Part shown: one piece after another, positions 25,546-35,761 of the stretch | Position numbering within the stretch: the first letter of the stretch is position 1 | Layout: the number at the start of each line of letters is the position of its first letter | Source: Melitaea cinxia | Taxonomy: Eukaryota; Arthropoda; Insecta; Lepidoptera; Nymphalidae | Length of the DNA stretch: 64,000 nucleotides | Direction of reading: 5' to 3' | Assembly (NCBI RefSeq): GCF_905220565.1 | Contig: NC_059399.1 | Location: forward strand, 15,740,501 to 15,804,500 | Translations under genes and position numbers: made by a program | The notes under the pieces: model-generated | The model's database searches: none | What the model saw: the letters and a program-made list of their open reading frames with translations, nothing else | Told to the model about the DNA's origin: nothing

Positions 25546-26609
25546 AAACATACTTTCAATATTTAAAAAAAAGTAAGGGTTTAAAAACAGGTAGTTACTA
25601 GGTACGTATTATATTATATATTCCAAAATCCATAAAAATAGAAAACAAAATACCTGAATTACCGTGACAGGCTACTGTAAGAAAGAAAGAGGCTATCGGC
25701 AAGCAGTAGGTTAGTTTAGACTATAAAGAATATTCATAAAATACACGGACATCAAATAAAACAGTCCTCTGTCACATTGAACATTCCTCTGTGTTGTAAA
25801 TTTCCAGAGGACTGTTGCACAGAGGACTGTTATTTTTACGTAAAAAATGTCATACCACGTATCAGTTTAAATATTACTTCATAATACAGAGACAGCTATA
25901 AATTATCACACTCAACAATTTTTTAGTTAAATAAATATAATTATAACACATAAAATACCGTAAAATAGACTTACCAGAGGAATGTTTACTCAACATTGCA
26001 GAGACGTGGCTCTCAGACAGACGCGGAGTTGTCACTGCGCAAAATGGCGGCGACTTCTTTAGCATGACGACCGAGCAAAATTCACACTGTTAACGTTCTG
26101 TTTCACGCGAAATGTAACCACAATAGTGTTTAATATTTTTATGGTGCGATATTCAAATTGTGACAGAGGATTGTTCAAAAATGTTTGGGACAAAATTCGA
26201 ACACTAGTTTTTAGTACTAAAAAAATCTCTAAAATTATAATTGTTTTTTGTTCACATGCATTCAATATTCTTTATGTTTATAGAGTTATAAGATTTTACA
26301 TTTTTAAATACAACTAATAAAAACCGAACCGAATCATACTCGATCCGGAATTAGGACATAACAGAGGACTGTTTTTAGTGGCTTTTAGAGCGAATTTATG
26401 AAATGATTATGATTATAAACTAAAGATTAAGCTTGGCTCCATAAATAACAGGTTGTATATTATGTGTTTTCATAAATAAAACTATGCATTAATATAGTCA
26501 AAGTAAAAAAATGTGCTTGGACAATGATTTTCCTGTTAGTAGAGAAAGGCCCAAATATATGAGACGATTGTTACGCGTCGTCTTTCGATGATAATTTAAT
26601 ATAGATACG

Positions 26610-26926
26610 CTCGCTGACGCTCGGCAAACGTTGTCTTGCCGCTAGACGCTATTTAAAAATAGGGATTTGTGGTAGAAGGGTGAAAATTTAGGGTTGTATG
26701 TATTTTTCAACACCGAATCATAATAAAATAAACAATAAATAATTTATCTAAAAATTAAAAGAAAAATTAGGGGTGGACTACCCTTAAAATTTAGGGGGAT
26801 GAAAATTAGATGTTGTTCGATTCTCAGACCTACCCAATATGCACACAAAATTTCATGAGAATCGGTCAAGCCGTTTCGGAGGAGTTTAACTACAAACACC
26901 GCGACACGAGAATTTTATATATTAGA
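26610..26926 (-). mobile_element. Non-autonomous Helitron-like element 2
   Basis: The reverse complement of element 5 (39473-39792) over its whole length. Minus-strand start: A/TCTAATATATAAAATTCTC. End: hairpin CGGCAA...TTGCCG, then a short spacer and CGAG, a decayed CTAG. Length 317 bp. The shared body includes 'aaacggcttgaccgattctcatgaaattttg'. Confidence 0.75.
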
Positions 26927-28260
26927 TTTGTTACTTGTAAAATGAGCACTTAATATTAAAATATATTCAGTTTAATTCATAGCATGATTAACTACAATTT
27001 TACTCCATCGCGTCTATTGCCTATCGACGGTAGTCGTAAAATTATATAATATCTGATTTATATGATAATATTAATAACATTATACAATGCACTAACTTTA
27101 ATCACTATTTTGTAATATGATGATAAAATATTTGTTTAAAGATGGTTTTAATAGAGGTATTTTATTTCATAACATACAAATACGTTAGTGTATTTATCAT
27201 TGTAATAATACATCACGTAAAAGAATGTATTACTAACACAATAATTACTAACAATAATTAATAGTCCGGTTTCAATACATATTTCAAATAACACATAAGT
27301 CCATATAGATCCCACGATTGCTATAATGTTTTTCAATGTCAAAATTTTCGGTTTTTGGAATTTTTCTCGAAAGTTGTAAGTTTTATCATTGTTATGATCA
27401 CTACTTTTTTGTCTTTTTATGGTGTGTATGTGAATACTAGCACATACCCGACGAATCTTTTGAAAATACAACAGTTTCGAGGGAGAAATTTTCCATTTCA
27501 CTACGAAATGTTACATAAAGAAGCAGCAACACCCATAAATTAACCGTAAATAATTGCAACGGTCGTTTGGTGCTAGTAGATTTTATCACTGTATTAAACC
27601 GGCATACGCATGTCCGGAACTCGGAGGCGAAACAACGAAAGTTAGATCGTACTTTAACCAAATAACTAAATAAACCACTTCATAAATGCTTAAATTATTT
27701 GGGATAACTCAAAAACTAGTCATCAGATGTCGTATTTGATTGGAACAACTCGACAAGAACCAGCTTTCGGGTACAAAAATAATCCTCAAAGTCCGTAGTA
27801 AAAAAGTCGAAGTATTAACACATATGAAAGTACAGTCTAATCGAGAACCAAATTTTCTTGGAGTCGCTAATTAAAACAGAACTTAGACAGGATATAATTT
27901 TCATACGTGCATTAATAACAATAGTTAAAAGAGGCGTTATCTTGTCTGATTACGAAAATACTTATTGCATTTACGACACTTTGCTTACATAGCGATCGTA
28001 AAACTTTAGTGGTACTTGAAAAGCTATTGGATTATGCAATGCGGAGGTAAGGAATAACTATGAGTTTGTTAAAATTGGATTATACTTTTACACATAGGTT
28101 AAAGGAGGATGTTGATAATAATCTTTGTTATGTGGTATAACTTTTTTAGCTTTCATCGTCGTAGTTTATTTGTAAACATGATATTTACTCGTACCATATT
28201 TTTCGTCAGTAATTTTGAGTTAGCATTTTGACCATATAACATAAATAAAATTAATGACCA
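26927..28260. other. AT-rich DNA, no supported gene
   Basis: The 117-codon minus-strand frame at 27148-27501 is dominated by Tyr, Ile, Lys, Asn and Val and matches nothing known. No repeats were recognised. Confidence 0.4.
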
Positions 28261-29335
28261 GCCGGCCTAGCATGCATACAACGAGATATCTCTTGACGAG
28301 AGAGAAAGATAATGTCTACATCGAGTATTTTCTCGATTACCCTAACATGCGCACTACGAGAGACAAAATTCTCTTCCGAAGACTTCGCCTTGTCGAGTAG
28401 AGAAACATTATCAACCATAATCACAACTGAATATCATTCTTATTTCTTATGTCGTAAAGTTGAATTTACAAGGTTATTGACCAATTTCAAACGAGTGACA
28501 CATGTTTTATTTAAAAATGTTCTCGGCCTTTTGGCTAAGATAAAAAGTGTATATCTAATTTAAAAAACTCTAATATGGAAAATAAAACGGCGTAAGTAAA
28601 TGAATTTAATTATATATGTAAAACAATATGCTCGTGTTGTGCTTTATATCTTGTCGCACATTAGATAATTGTAATTCTATCACGCATTGTTTGTTTGATT
28701 TTTTTTTTTTTTTTAATTTTTAAAATTTTTTGAATTTTTGAATTTTTTTTTTGACTATTGATTTTACTTTTATTCTATTTAATTTTATTTTTAGTTATTG
28801 ATTTTTTTAATATAATTTTGTTTTGTTTTTTATTCTGAATGTTGTCTTGTCTTGTTGTACTAACCCAATATGGACTTATACTTTGGTCTAAAATAAAGTA
28901 TTATTATTATTATTTAGAATAAGAAGCAACAGGGCGCAAATACGTTTTTTGTGTCATTTATATGGCACACTTCACTCGACTTTTCGCATTTCCCGCTCTT
29001 CGTATACCGAAATTATATAATTATAATAGGGAAACGCCATGGTATAAAAAAAATAGGCACCCGGTTTTATTTATTTTTTATTTATTGTCTTTCTCGTCGA
29101 TAATATTGAAGACGAGAAGTTTCTCTTCCTAAAACGACAAAATTCGACAAAATTACGATGTCATGTTAGCTTCCGTAGAGATAAATATCACAGATCACTA
29201 AAATTTAATGATTATCTCTTCTTGACGTAACGAGAAGAGTATCGCGTGCACGCATGTTAGCTACTGTAGACATAGAGAGATAATACGAGAAAAGGGGTCG
29301 ACAAAATTTTGTCGTGGCGTGCATGCTAGGCCTGC
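28261..29335. mobile_element. TIR element with GGCCTAGCATGCA ends
   Basis: The left end GCCGGCCTAGCATGCA (28261-28276) and right end TGCATGCTAGGCCTGC (29320-29335) are inverse copies with one mismatch. Inside, related phrases recur near both ends in inverse orientation ('gacgagagagaaagataatgt', 'aacatgcg', 'acaaaatt.tgtcg'). Without the nested retrocopy at 28520-28909 it would be about 0.7 kb. It has no coding capacity and no clear target duplication. Class unknown. Confidence 0.6.
28520..28909 (+). pseudogene. Chimeric retrocopy: U2 snRNA 5' fragment joined to an (ATT)n-tailed 3' end
   Basis: 28520-28556 reads 'ttctcggccttttggctaag' then 'ataaaaagtgtatatct', closely matching the start of U2 small nuclear RNA (first stem-loop and the following conserved stretch, known from other eukaryotes). 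The rest of U2, including the Sm site, is absent. Unrelated AT-rich DNA follows, ending 'gtctaaaataaagtattattattatt', which looks like a retroposon tail with an AATAAA signal. Possible target duplication: TTATTTAAAAATG at 28507-28519 and TTATTTAGAATAAG at 28910-28923. This fits a template switch during reverse transcription (inference). Confidence 0.5.
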
Positions 29336-29790
29336 AGGACTGAGAAATACAACTGAGCCTACAAGCCTTGAAAGAGAACCGCAAGCTATGCCAATGGCCT
29401 TGTCTTTTGCGGAAATATACTTAAAATTCGTCAGTCGCATCCGACGCGCCAACCTACAATTATACGAATGTTATGTTTTAAAATTAAACACCATTCACAA
29501 AACGCAATGATGTATTTACGTAACCTGTGCGAATTATCGTCCATTGTGTGAACATTGTTTTGATTTCGGGAACGAGTTATACAACGATATTATTAAATTA
29601 TTTTGCTTCCGTAATTGTATAAAAGAAAAAAAAAAACTACCTTTTAACATAAATTAATTTTGCAATATATTGCATTCGAATCTGGGTCGGGTCATCTATA
29701 TTTACACGTTCATATAAATGAAATCGTAGCGAGGTCAATTCTGTATATTATTATTTTTTTTACATTAATTGTTGGTATATATTCTACTAT
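29336..29790. other. AT-rich DNA, nothing supported
   Basis: The two opposed 63-codon frames near 29261-29510 are shadows of one another. No repeat was recognised. Confidence 0.35.
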
Positions 29791-29802
29791 ATGTGTGTAT
29801 TT

Positions 29803-29922
29803 TCACCAACCCGCCTGCCCAGCGTGGTGACTATGGGCAAAACTCATGATTTCACGTTATTTTGGCGTAAACTTGTGGAGGCCTATGTCCAGCAGTGGAC
29901 TGTATAGGCTGTAATGATGATG
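29803..29922 (+). mobile_element. SINE-like unit R, copy 5, 5'-truncated
   Basis: Only the last 120 bp ('accaacccgcctgcccagcg' to 'ggctgtaatgatg'). It is flanked by a perfect 12-bp repeat ATGTGTGTATTT (29791-29802 and 29923-29934). 5' truncation with an intact 3' end and a target duplication is the mark of target-primed reverse transcription. Confidence 0.8.
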
Positions 29923-29934
29923 ATGTGTGTATTT

Positions 29935-30701
29935 ATTCTATTTTATCGTCATTTTTTTAAATTACTTTTTTGGTTAGTTTTCATTGAAAAGGTTATATTA
30001 AGTTTTTATGAATTTTTTTAGCAAGCCCGTAGTAGCAACCTGGCATATCGTAAAAAAAATAGTAGGTAAAGAAAAGGATTAGTAGGTTTGACAATAACAA
30101 TATTTTGATATATCAATTTATAAAATGCAAATTTGCCAAAACATTACTTATAAGCATACACTTGCAAGTGATTTTGAAATATAATAAACATTCAAAATAT
30201 TTATGTAAGAGATACAATCATCGAGATAGTAAAATTATATATAATATATTTTATTATCGTCTCTCGCAATATTATCTAATACGCTGCGGTGACTAACACA
30301 TTAATATAAATGCGCAATGAATATCAATACCCCATTTGAACCGTCAACGATTACACCAGCTATGACACTGAAACTGATGTGTCATGTAATTTTTAAACCG
30401 CACCTTGATTTCACAAGGAACCGGATATATTGCTGATACGTACTAAATACTCAGATTTTTGTCACTGCTTTCAGACCGCATTATAATGATACCATACATA
30501 GACAACATATAGATATTATTTAGTTCCTGAAACACGGCATAAATTCAAACCCCCATATCGCAACAAAAGAAGAAAATATCAAGAGCGGGGTTCGAACCCT
30601 CGTCCGCGATAAACAATAGCTAGTTACGGTGTGGCAATGCGTTGACAAGAAGTCTTACATCTAATTGAAGATATTTACATAATTGTATAAGTATCTTTTT
30701 G
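29935..30701. other. AT-rich DNA with one B-box-like site
   Basis: 'gagcggggttcgaaccctcgt' at about 30583-30603 resembles a pol III B box, but no A box or acceptor stem fits. It may be a SINE relic. Confidence 0.4.
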
Positions 30702-31154
30702 AACCGATTTCCGAAAGGAGGAGGTTCTAAATTTCACTTTATTTTACCCGAGAAAATTTGAGTGAGTAGATCGATCGATTTCAAAAAAAATCATTGTTTT
30801 TTTTTTAATCGAAAGGTGGTGAGGGTCATTTGGTCCAATTTAAATTTATTTGAGCTCTAACAACTGCTTTTCGAGTTATATCTAATACTACGTATTTACT
30901 TGACTAGTTTTTCGTCGACCTGCGTTGTATTATACCGCACAACTTTTCACTGGGTGTACCGATTTCAATAATTCTTGTTTTAATCGAAAGCTGATACTTT
31001 TCTTGTGGTTCCTTATGAATTTCATTGAGATCTGATAACTATTTTTTTTGATAACGCGTATTTACTTGACAAGTTTTTCCACATAGTTGTATTAGGTTCT
31101 TGTCGATGTAATTGAAGTCGTTTTTTTTTTCGTTTGCGAGCAAACATAATTATT
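30702..31154 (+). repeat. Interspersed repeat, family C, copy 2
   Basis: It starts AACCGATTTCCGAAAGGAGG and ends 'gatgtaattgaagtcg', a T-run and the hairpin GTTTGC/GCAAAC. It has two of the three internal blocks seen in the copy at 14808. Confidence 0.7.
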
Positions 31155-31184
31155 CTTTGGCTAGATGTTTCAATGTAAGTTGCT

Positions 31185-31436
31185 GTTACGATTCCCGCTC
31201 GAGTAGATATTTATTCAAATATTTGTTTCTGGTCTAAGTGTAAATCTTCCTACCGTGCCTCGGACAGCACGTAAAACCATATTTTACGAACATCATATAG
31301 CGATCGTTATTCAAGGTAGGAGTTTTGTCCTCGAACCTGCAGTTTTCAGTTAAGGTTCAACCCGTCTCTTATATTCCCACATAGGCATCTTGTTTACATG
31401 CCTTAGCCTAGCAGTGGCACGCTTACAGTCAGATTC
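31185..31436 (+). mobile_element. tRNA-derived SINE, family B, diverged copy
   Basis: 'gattcccgctcgagtag', 'tttctggtctaagtgt', 'ccgtgcctcggacagcacg', 'agcgatcgtta' and 'ttcccacataggcatctt...cctagcagtggcacg' follow the order of the complete family B unit (minus strand at 49133-49437), with many substitutions. Confidence 0.6.
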
Positions 31437-32651
31437 AACTAATTACTATTCCTTTACTAACAGGATTAGAACACCGACACTTCAATTACATTACCATCGA
31501 CGTGTAACGATTATTGACGGCGTTTAGACAGACAGATAAGGCGAGTTTCGCAAATTCTCAATAACGTGTAAATTTCGAAAACTGTAATTACGAAAATGAA
31601 ACGCTGGCTATCACCTATCTATACTAAGAGTGTATAATTAGATCCATATGCAATTAGATAACAATCTCTTATTCGATGTAATCATTCAGGGTGAAACGTC
31701 GCTAGCTTTGCTGTTATACTAGCTTATGCTCGCGACATCGTCTGCCTCGATAATTATGTGCGTACAAAACGTTATCGAAATGAATTCACTAGTAATTGTT
31801 TATAGAGTAGGAACTCTTCTTCTAGATGATTTAACAACACGACACCTGCATCGGATTGTAAGTTAGATATCTAGGATAACACCTGTAATAATCGCATCAA
31901 ATTTCGTTGGCGAATTTTTCTTGACAGCTAAACAAACATATTTATAGACATCAACCACAAAACCCCATAGGTTTTTTTCAGCAGATTACAATTTTATTAC
32001 ATACAGAAGAATTGAGTTCATTTGTATTTAAACAATTCCATGTTGTATTATGACTCATTTAAAGATAAATAAGAATATAGCAATCATTGATAGATAAATA
32101 ATAAAGTTATTAAAATTTTATAGCACACAATTATATTTTTTATTTATATAATGTATTAACTTCAAAAATAATAAACACATAAGTATATCCAGGTCAAGAT
32201 CCACACAAAAGTTGTATATTCAACGCCCGAGGCATCGAAAATTATAAACCCATTGGCGAACATGTTTTCAGATGATAACATAAAACTAGTTATTATTTTT
32301 TTAAATTAAATAATTGCCATTAAATGCGCACTAAATACGCGGATCGATAATTTAATTACATTTACGATCGACATACACGTCAAAAGACGTCTAGAATATT
32401 TTAAAGTTGGAAATTATCTTGAAATTGCTTTTTAAAGTTTGCAGACAAGTTTAACTTTTTAATCTTAATTTTTTTTCCACGTTAATACCTACTTCTTTTT
32501 TTATATATTTACCTGACAAAATAACGGATAAAACTATTGGATTAATATTTTATTACTTAGAAAATATTCTATTTGGTGCAGTATTTTGAAAAGTAAGCGT
32601 ACATACATTCCGGCGTTTCATTTCTATTTATATAGCGCTTCGCTTCACTTT
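31437..32651. other. AT-rich DNA, nothing supported
   Basis: No gene or repeat was recognised. Confidence 0.4.
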
Positions 32652-32677
32652 GTAATATCCCACCAGTGGGATATTAC
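32652..32677. repeat. Perfect 26-bp palindrome at the SINE end
   Basis: GTAATATCCCAC, two bases, then GTGGGATATTAC. In other family B copies the text continues as 'cccactgctgggcataggcc', so the last bases of this SINE seem to have been copied back on themselves. Confidence 0.85.
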
Positions 32678-33186
32678 ACAGGCCTCTTTCCCCATGTAGG
32701 CAGCTCCAATGCGGGTTGACGGATATATTCCCTACTATGAGTAACGATCGCTATCAGGTGTACATGATAACAGCCGGGATCGACGGCTTAACGTGCTCTC
32801 CGAGGCACAATGGGGAAACCCACAAGGACTGTTAACCAGACCGGAAATAAATATTTATATAAACATAAATATCAACAGTGGCGTAGCTAGGGGGACAAGG
32901 GCCCTGGTGCATAGGGAAAGAATCGGGCCCTCCTCCCCTCTTTCCGCGTTGTTTGAACTTGTATTGGCCTTTAAAATTATTGATAGGAATAAGAATAGGA
33001 AGCAGTGAGTTGAACTTATCCCTAGTAGGCTAAATCCATACCCCGTCTCTATTAGAATATCCATGTGTTTAATAGAAGAAAAAGGGAATAAATAAACAAC
33101 GACGCACATGACAATATAGAATATTTATTATACAGATGAGATTAATTAAGGGAAAAAACGATTTTTAACAGAATTCCCCGTCCTAT

Positions 33187-34797
33187 TCACAATCTCTTGC
33201 GCGCTTTAATTTTTGCGAATTCGTCTATAATTTCACTCAAATCCAAGTTTGATGCCGCCTCATTTTCTATTGCAATTAACGATAGATGTCGCAGGCGATC
33301 TTGTCGAATGCTGTTTCTCAAATAATTTTTTATAATCTTCAGTTTACTGAAAGATCTTTCTGCTGCCGCGGAAGTAACAGGAATTGTATGAAACAGTAGC
33401 ATCGCTGTATACACTTCCGTAAGGTCACATTCGAGCACGCCAAATTTCGTTATAATTTCTTTGCAAAGCTGGCGAATAGACCACGTCTCCATCAATTGAG
33501 GGAGGATCAGATGATACACATTAAGAAATTGGAGCGAAAAATTGGGTCCAATTATATCGCAATATTTCTTCTGAAACTGATCACATTTCTTGAGTAAAAT
33601 CGTTTCATTCCAGCTAAGCAAATTTTTTGGAATCAGGAAGTCGAATGATTTACAAACTGCACTCATACCAATAAAACGCGCATCTAACTGATTGATTATT
33701 ATGTCGAGTACATTGTTGAAAATAGTTACTCTAAAGACTTCTTCCCGGTTTTCGAATCGGTGATCAGAAGCCAATTCATCGAAATGCTTTTTAGTTTTTC
33801 TTCGTCGCTTTTCTGGAAAGGTAGAATCGATATCGTATTTTCTCGCGGTTTCGGTGGCCTTGGATTTGAAGGACTCGAAGTCATTTCTATACTTTTTCAA
33901 TTTATCCGTTGTTTCGTCCAAAGCCTTACTCGCTTCGTCCAAAACAATATCACGTTTTTGCAAAACTTTGGAAACATAATTGATCTTGTTCAATACGCTG
34001 TGCATGAATTCACAAAGAAATACAAACTCAAAATTCAGCATTTTCGATTTTATAATCTCTGCTTCACTACGTTCGTCTTTACTGGAACTCTTCAGCGTTA
34101 TTTCGGACAATGCTTTAATGATATCGAAAAAACGAAGTTTGACTGCAGTTATTGAGTTAACCCTGCTGGACCATCTTGTCGGATTCAATTTTTTCAAAGT
34201 GATTTCTGATTCACCGGTGAATTTCGATAAAAGGTCCCAGCGCTTAATGCTGTTTCCAAAGAAGTTAAACAAGTCCTGAATTGTTGCAAAAAACTTCTGA
34301 ATTTCGACGGAACCTCGAACGGCATCATTTACTACCAAATTTAAATTATGACTGGCGCAATGTACGTACTCTGCGTTTGGCTGAATATCTTTAACTTGTT
34401 TTTGTACACCATTATACGCACCACTCATTACACTGGCCCCATCGTAACCTTGCCCAACACACTTTTTAAAATCAAGACCCTTTTCGGAGAACAACGTGGT
34501 AACTTGATTTACCAAATCAGCGGCGCTGTGTTTGGTGACTGCGTGGAAACCTAGAAATACCTCTCTTACTTCAATATCGATTGGTTGTCCATTTTCCGAT
34601 CTTGATATCACTGCATATCTTACGACAATGCTTAGTTGATCCACTTTTGATATGTCCTGCGTGGTATCCATGATGATGGTGAAAAACGGTGACGCCCTAA
34701 TTTGATCCAATAAATGATTCTCGAGTTTGGTGCCCAAACACTCGATCATTTCATTTTGAATCGTTGCACTGAGGTATCTTGTTGATCCTAGAAACAT
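33187..34797 (-). CDS. hAT transposase, catalytic and C-terminal part (536 codons)
   Basis: Cuts and pastes the element in the nucleus (family knowledge). The ATG-started frame has the order of the insect 'zinc finger MYM-type protein 1-like' group. 'FFTIIMDTTQDIS' carries the probable first catalytic Asp (about residue 44). 'CVGQGYDGASVMSG' carries the second (about 119). 'YVHCASHNLNLVV' (145-156) and 'LNPTRWSSR' with a conserved Trp (about 209) follow. The C-terminal dimerisation region 'TIPVTSAAAERSFSKLK' holds the probable catalytic Glu (about 480), then 'NYLRNSIRQDRLRHLSLI'. These residues all look intact. The frame lacks the zinc-finger half, which lies immediately upstream (34844-35761) beyond a gap with stops. 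The ATG at 34797 may not be a true start. All plus-strand frames here are shadows. Confidence 0.9.
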   Translation of the reverse strand: MFLGSTRYLSATIQNEMIECLGTKLENHLLDQIRASPFFTIIMDTTQDISKVDQLSIVVRYAVISRSENGQPIDIEVREVFLGFHAVTKHSAADLVNQVTTLFSEKGLDFKKCVGQGYDGASVMSGAYNGVQKQVKDIQPNAEYVHCASHNLNLVVNDAVRGSVEIQKFFATIQDLFNFFGNSIKRWDLLSKFTGESEITLKKLNPTRWSSRVNSITAVKLRFFDIIKALSEITLKSSSKDERSEAEIIKSKMLNFEFVFLCEFMHSVLNKINYVSKVLQKRDIVLDEASKALDETTDKLKKYRNDFESFKSKATETARKYDIDSTFPEKRRRKTKKHFDELASDHRFENREEVFRVTIFNNVLDIIINQLDARFIGMSAVCKSFDFLIPKNLLSWNETILLKKCDQFQKKYCDIIGPNFSLQFLNVYHLILPQLMETWSIRQLCKEIITKFGVLECDLTEVYTAMLLFHTIPVTSAAAERSFSKLKIIKNYLRNSIRQDRLRHLSLIAIENEAASNLDLSEIIDEFAKIKARKRL

Positions 34798-34843
34798 TGG
34801 GGATATGAGAAAACATTAAATTATGATAACATAAATTATAAAC

Positions 34844-35761
34844 TCAGTAAACGAGATAATTTCTAGCAACGAGTTGGACAATTGAGAGAAAATTTCCGTG
34901 GTTTCCTCTTTCACTCAGATCCTCTCGATGTCCTCTCAAAGCCAAAGAACTCTTCGCAAGAGTAATTATGATATCGAATAATCTCCGAAGAACTTGTCTC
35001 CAAAATGATGCTTCTTTGCGAATTTCATCTTCAAGTTCTCTGTCGATGGTAGAACTTTTTTGCCACGCTTCATATACAGCGCACGCCTCCGTGTGTGCTT
35101 TCGAGGAACCATGTTGCTTAACTCTGTCTGATAAATGCCTCCAGTCCCGAATGCCTGTGCACCAAGCATTTATTTGCGAAGCAAACAACCAACACGGTTG
35201 GCAGTAGGCAGCATCCAGCATTTTCGAGTAGCATATCCAAAAACGATCAACTGGACCGTATTGTGACGTAGAAACGTAATACGTTTCTGAAAAGCTCCTG
35301 TTGTCTTGGTGGGGGTCCTTCGGAAAAGGTCCCGGAGGTTTCAAAGGTCCCTTGTCAAGAATCAGCCGTTTTTCGTTATCGTTCAATTTCTTGTTTATGT
35401 ACTTTCCCAAGTCATTTGAAATTTCAAGAACTTTTGAAGATGTAGAAATTGATGATTCCTCTACTGTAGGTTGCACGGAAGCGTTGAGGTAGTCATTTTC
35501 AGCAGTGGCATTGATGGTAGTTATTGGATCCTGATCTACTCGAGTCGCTTTATTAATTAACACAGCTGTGTCCACGCTATCAATAAATGAACACTTGTCA
35601 CTTTTGACCGATGTTTCGGCTGTTGAAGGAACTGTAGCAGAAAGCGGTTTCGTAAAAAAGCTGTCTAGCTTGGTCAATTTTTTTATACTTTCTTCCCTTT
35701 CCTGACGTTGTTTCCGCTTTACGGCACCGCTACGTTCCTTTTTTCTTTCCATAATTTTCAA
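34844..35761 (-). CDS. hAT transposase, N-terminal zinc-finger part (305 codons)
   Basis: It starts at an ATG in an A-rich context. The first 35 residues are very basic (KKERSGAVKRKQRQ), a likely nuclear signal. A low-complexity linker follows to about residue 125, then the 'GPLKPPGPFPKD' stretch (138-149). A TTF-type zinc finger follows with C187, C190 (YCQPCWLF), H217 and H223 to C227 (HGSSKAHTEAC), which should bind the transposon ends. The frame ends '...GNHGNFLSIVQLVARNYLVY', where relatives continue into the catalytic part. Translation stops at 34844, 46 bp before the downstream frame's ATG. Either a short intron or a small deletion separates the two. Donor 'CTC/GTTTAC' and acceptor 'TTTCTAG' exist, but joining them does not restore frame. 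Confidence 0.88.
   Translation of the reverse strand: MKIMERKKERSGAVKRKQRQEREESIKKLTKLDSFFTKPLSATVPSTAETSVKSDKCSFIDSVDTAVLINKATRVDQDPITTINATAENDYLNASVQPTVEESSISTSSKVLEISNDLGKYINKKLNDNEKRLILDKGPLKPPGPFPKDPHQDNRSFSETYYVSTSQYGPVDRFWICYSKMLDAAYCQPCWLFASQINAWCTGIRDWRHLSDRVKQHGSSKAHTEACAVYEAWQKSSTIDRELEDEIRKEASFWRQVLRRLFDIIITLAKSSLALRGHREDLSERGNHGNFLSIVQLVARNYLVY

Larger units (their letters stand above)
23631..26552 (-). mobile_element. Decayed DNA transposon with 18-bp TIRs and 12-mer subterminal repeats
   Basis: The ends are exact inverse copies: GGGCCTTTCTCTACTAAC at 23631-23648 and its complement at 26535-26552. Both are flanked by AAAT (23627-23630 and 26553-26556), so a 4-bp target duplication is likely. 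Ten near-identical copies of CAGAGGACTGTT lie inside: 23813, 23833 and 23854 (variant) near the left end, and 25760, 25780, 25805, 25820, 25975, 26164 and 26362 towards the right end. Between them the minus strand carries broken transposase-like coding sequence. The 4-bp duplication suits Sola-type elements among others. I cannot place it in a superfamily with certainty. Confidence 0.75.

Noticed and set aside
27148..27501. 117-codon minus-strand frame
   Set aside because: Composition typical of AT-rich chance frames; begins at a non-ATG codon.
28520..28560. Functional U2 snRNA gene
   Set aside because: Only the first ~37 nt are U2-like; the Sm site and 3' stem-loops are missing.
34798..34846. 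Calling a conventional intron to fuse the two hAT frames
   Set aside because: The visible donor and acceptor do not preserve frame when joined, so the two frames were kept separate.
33760..35492. Plus-strand frames of 131, 99, 79, 68 and 63 codons over the hAT element
   Set aside because: They lie antisense to the well-supported transposase frames and have no family features.
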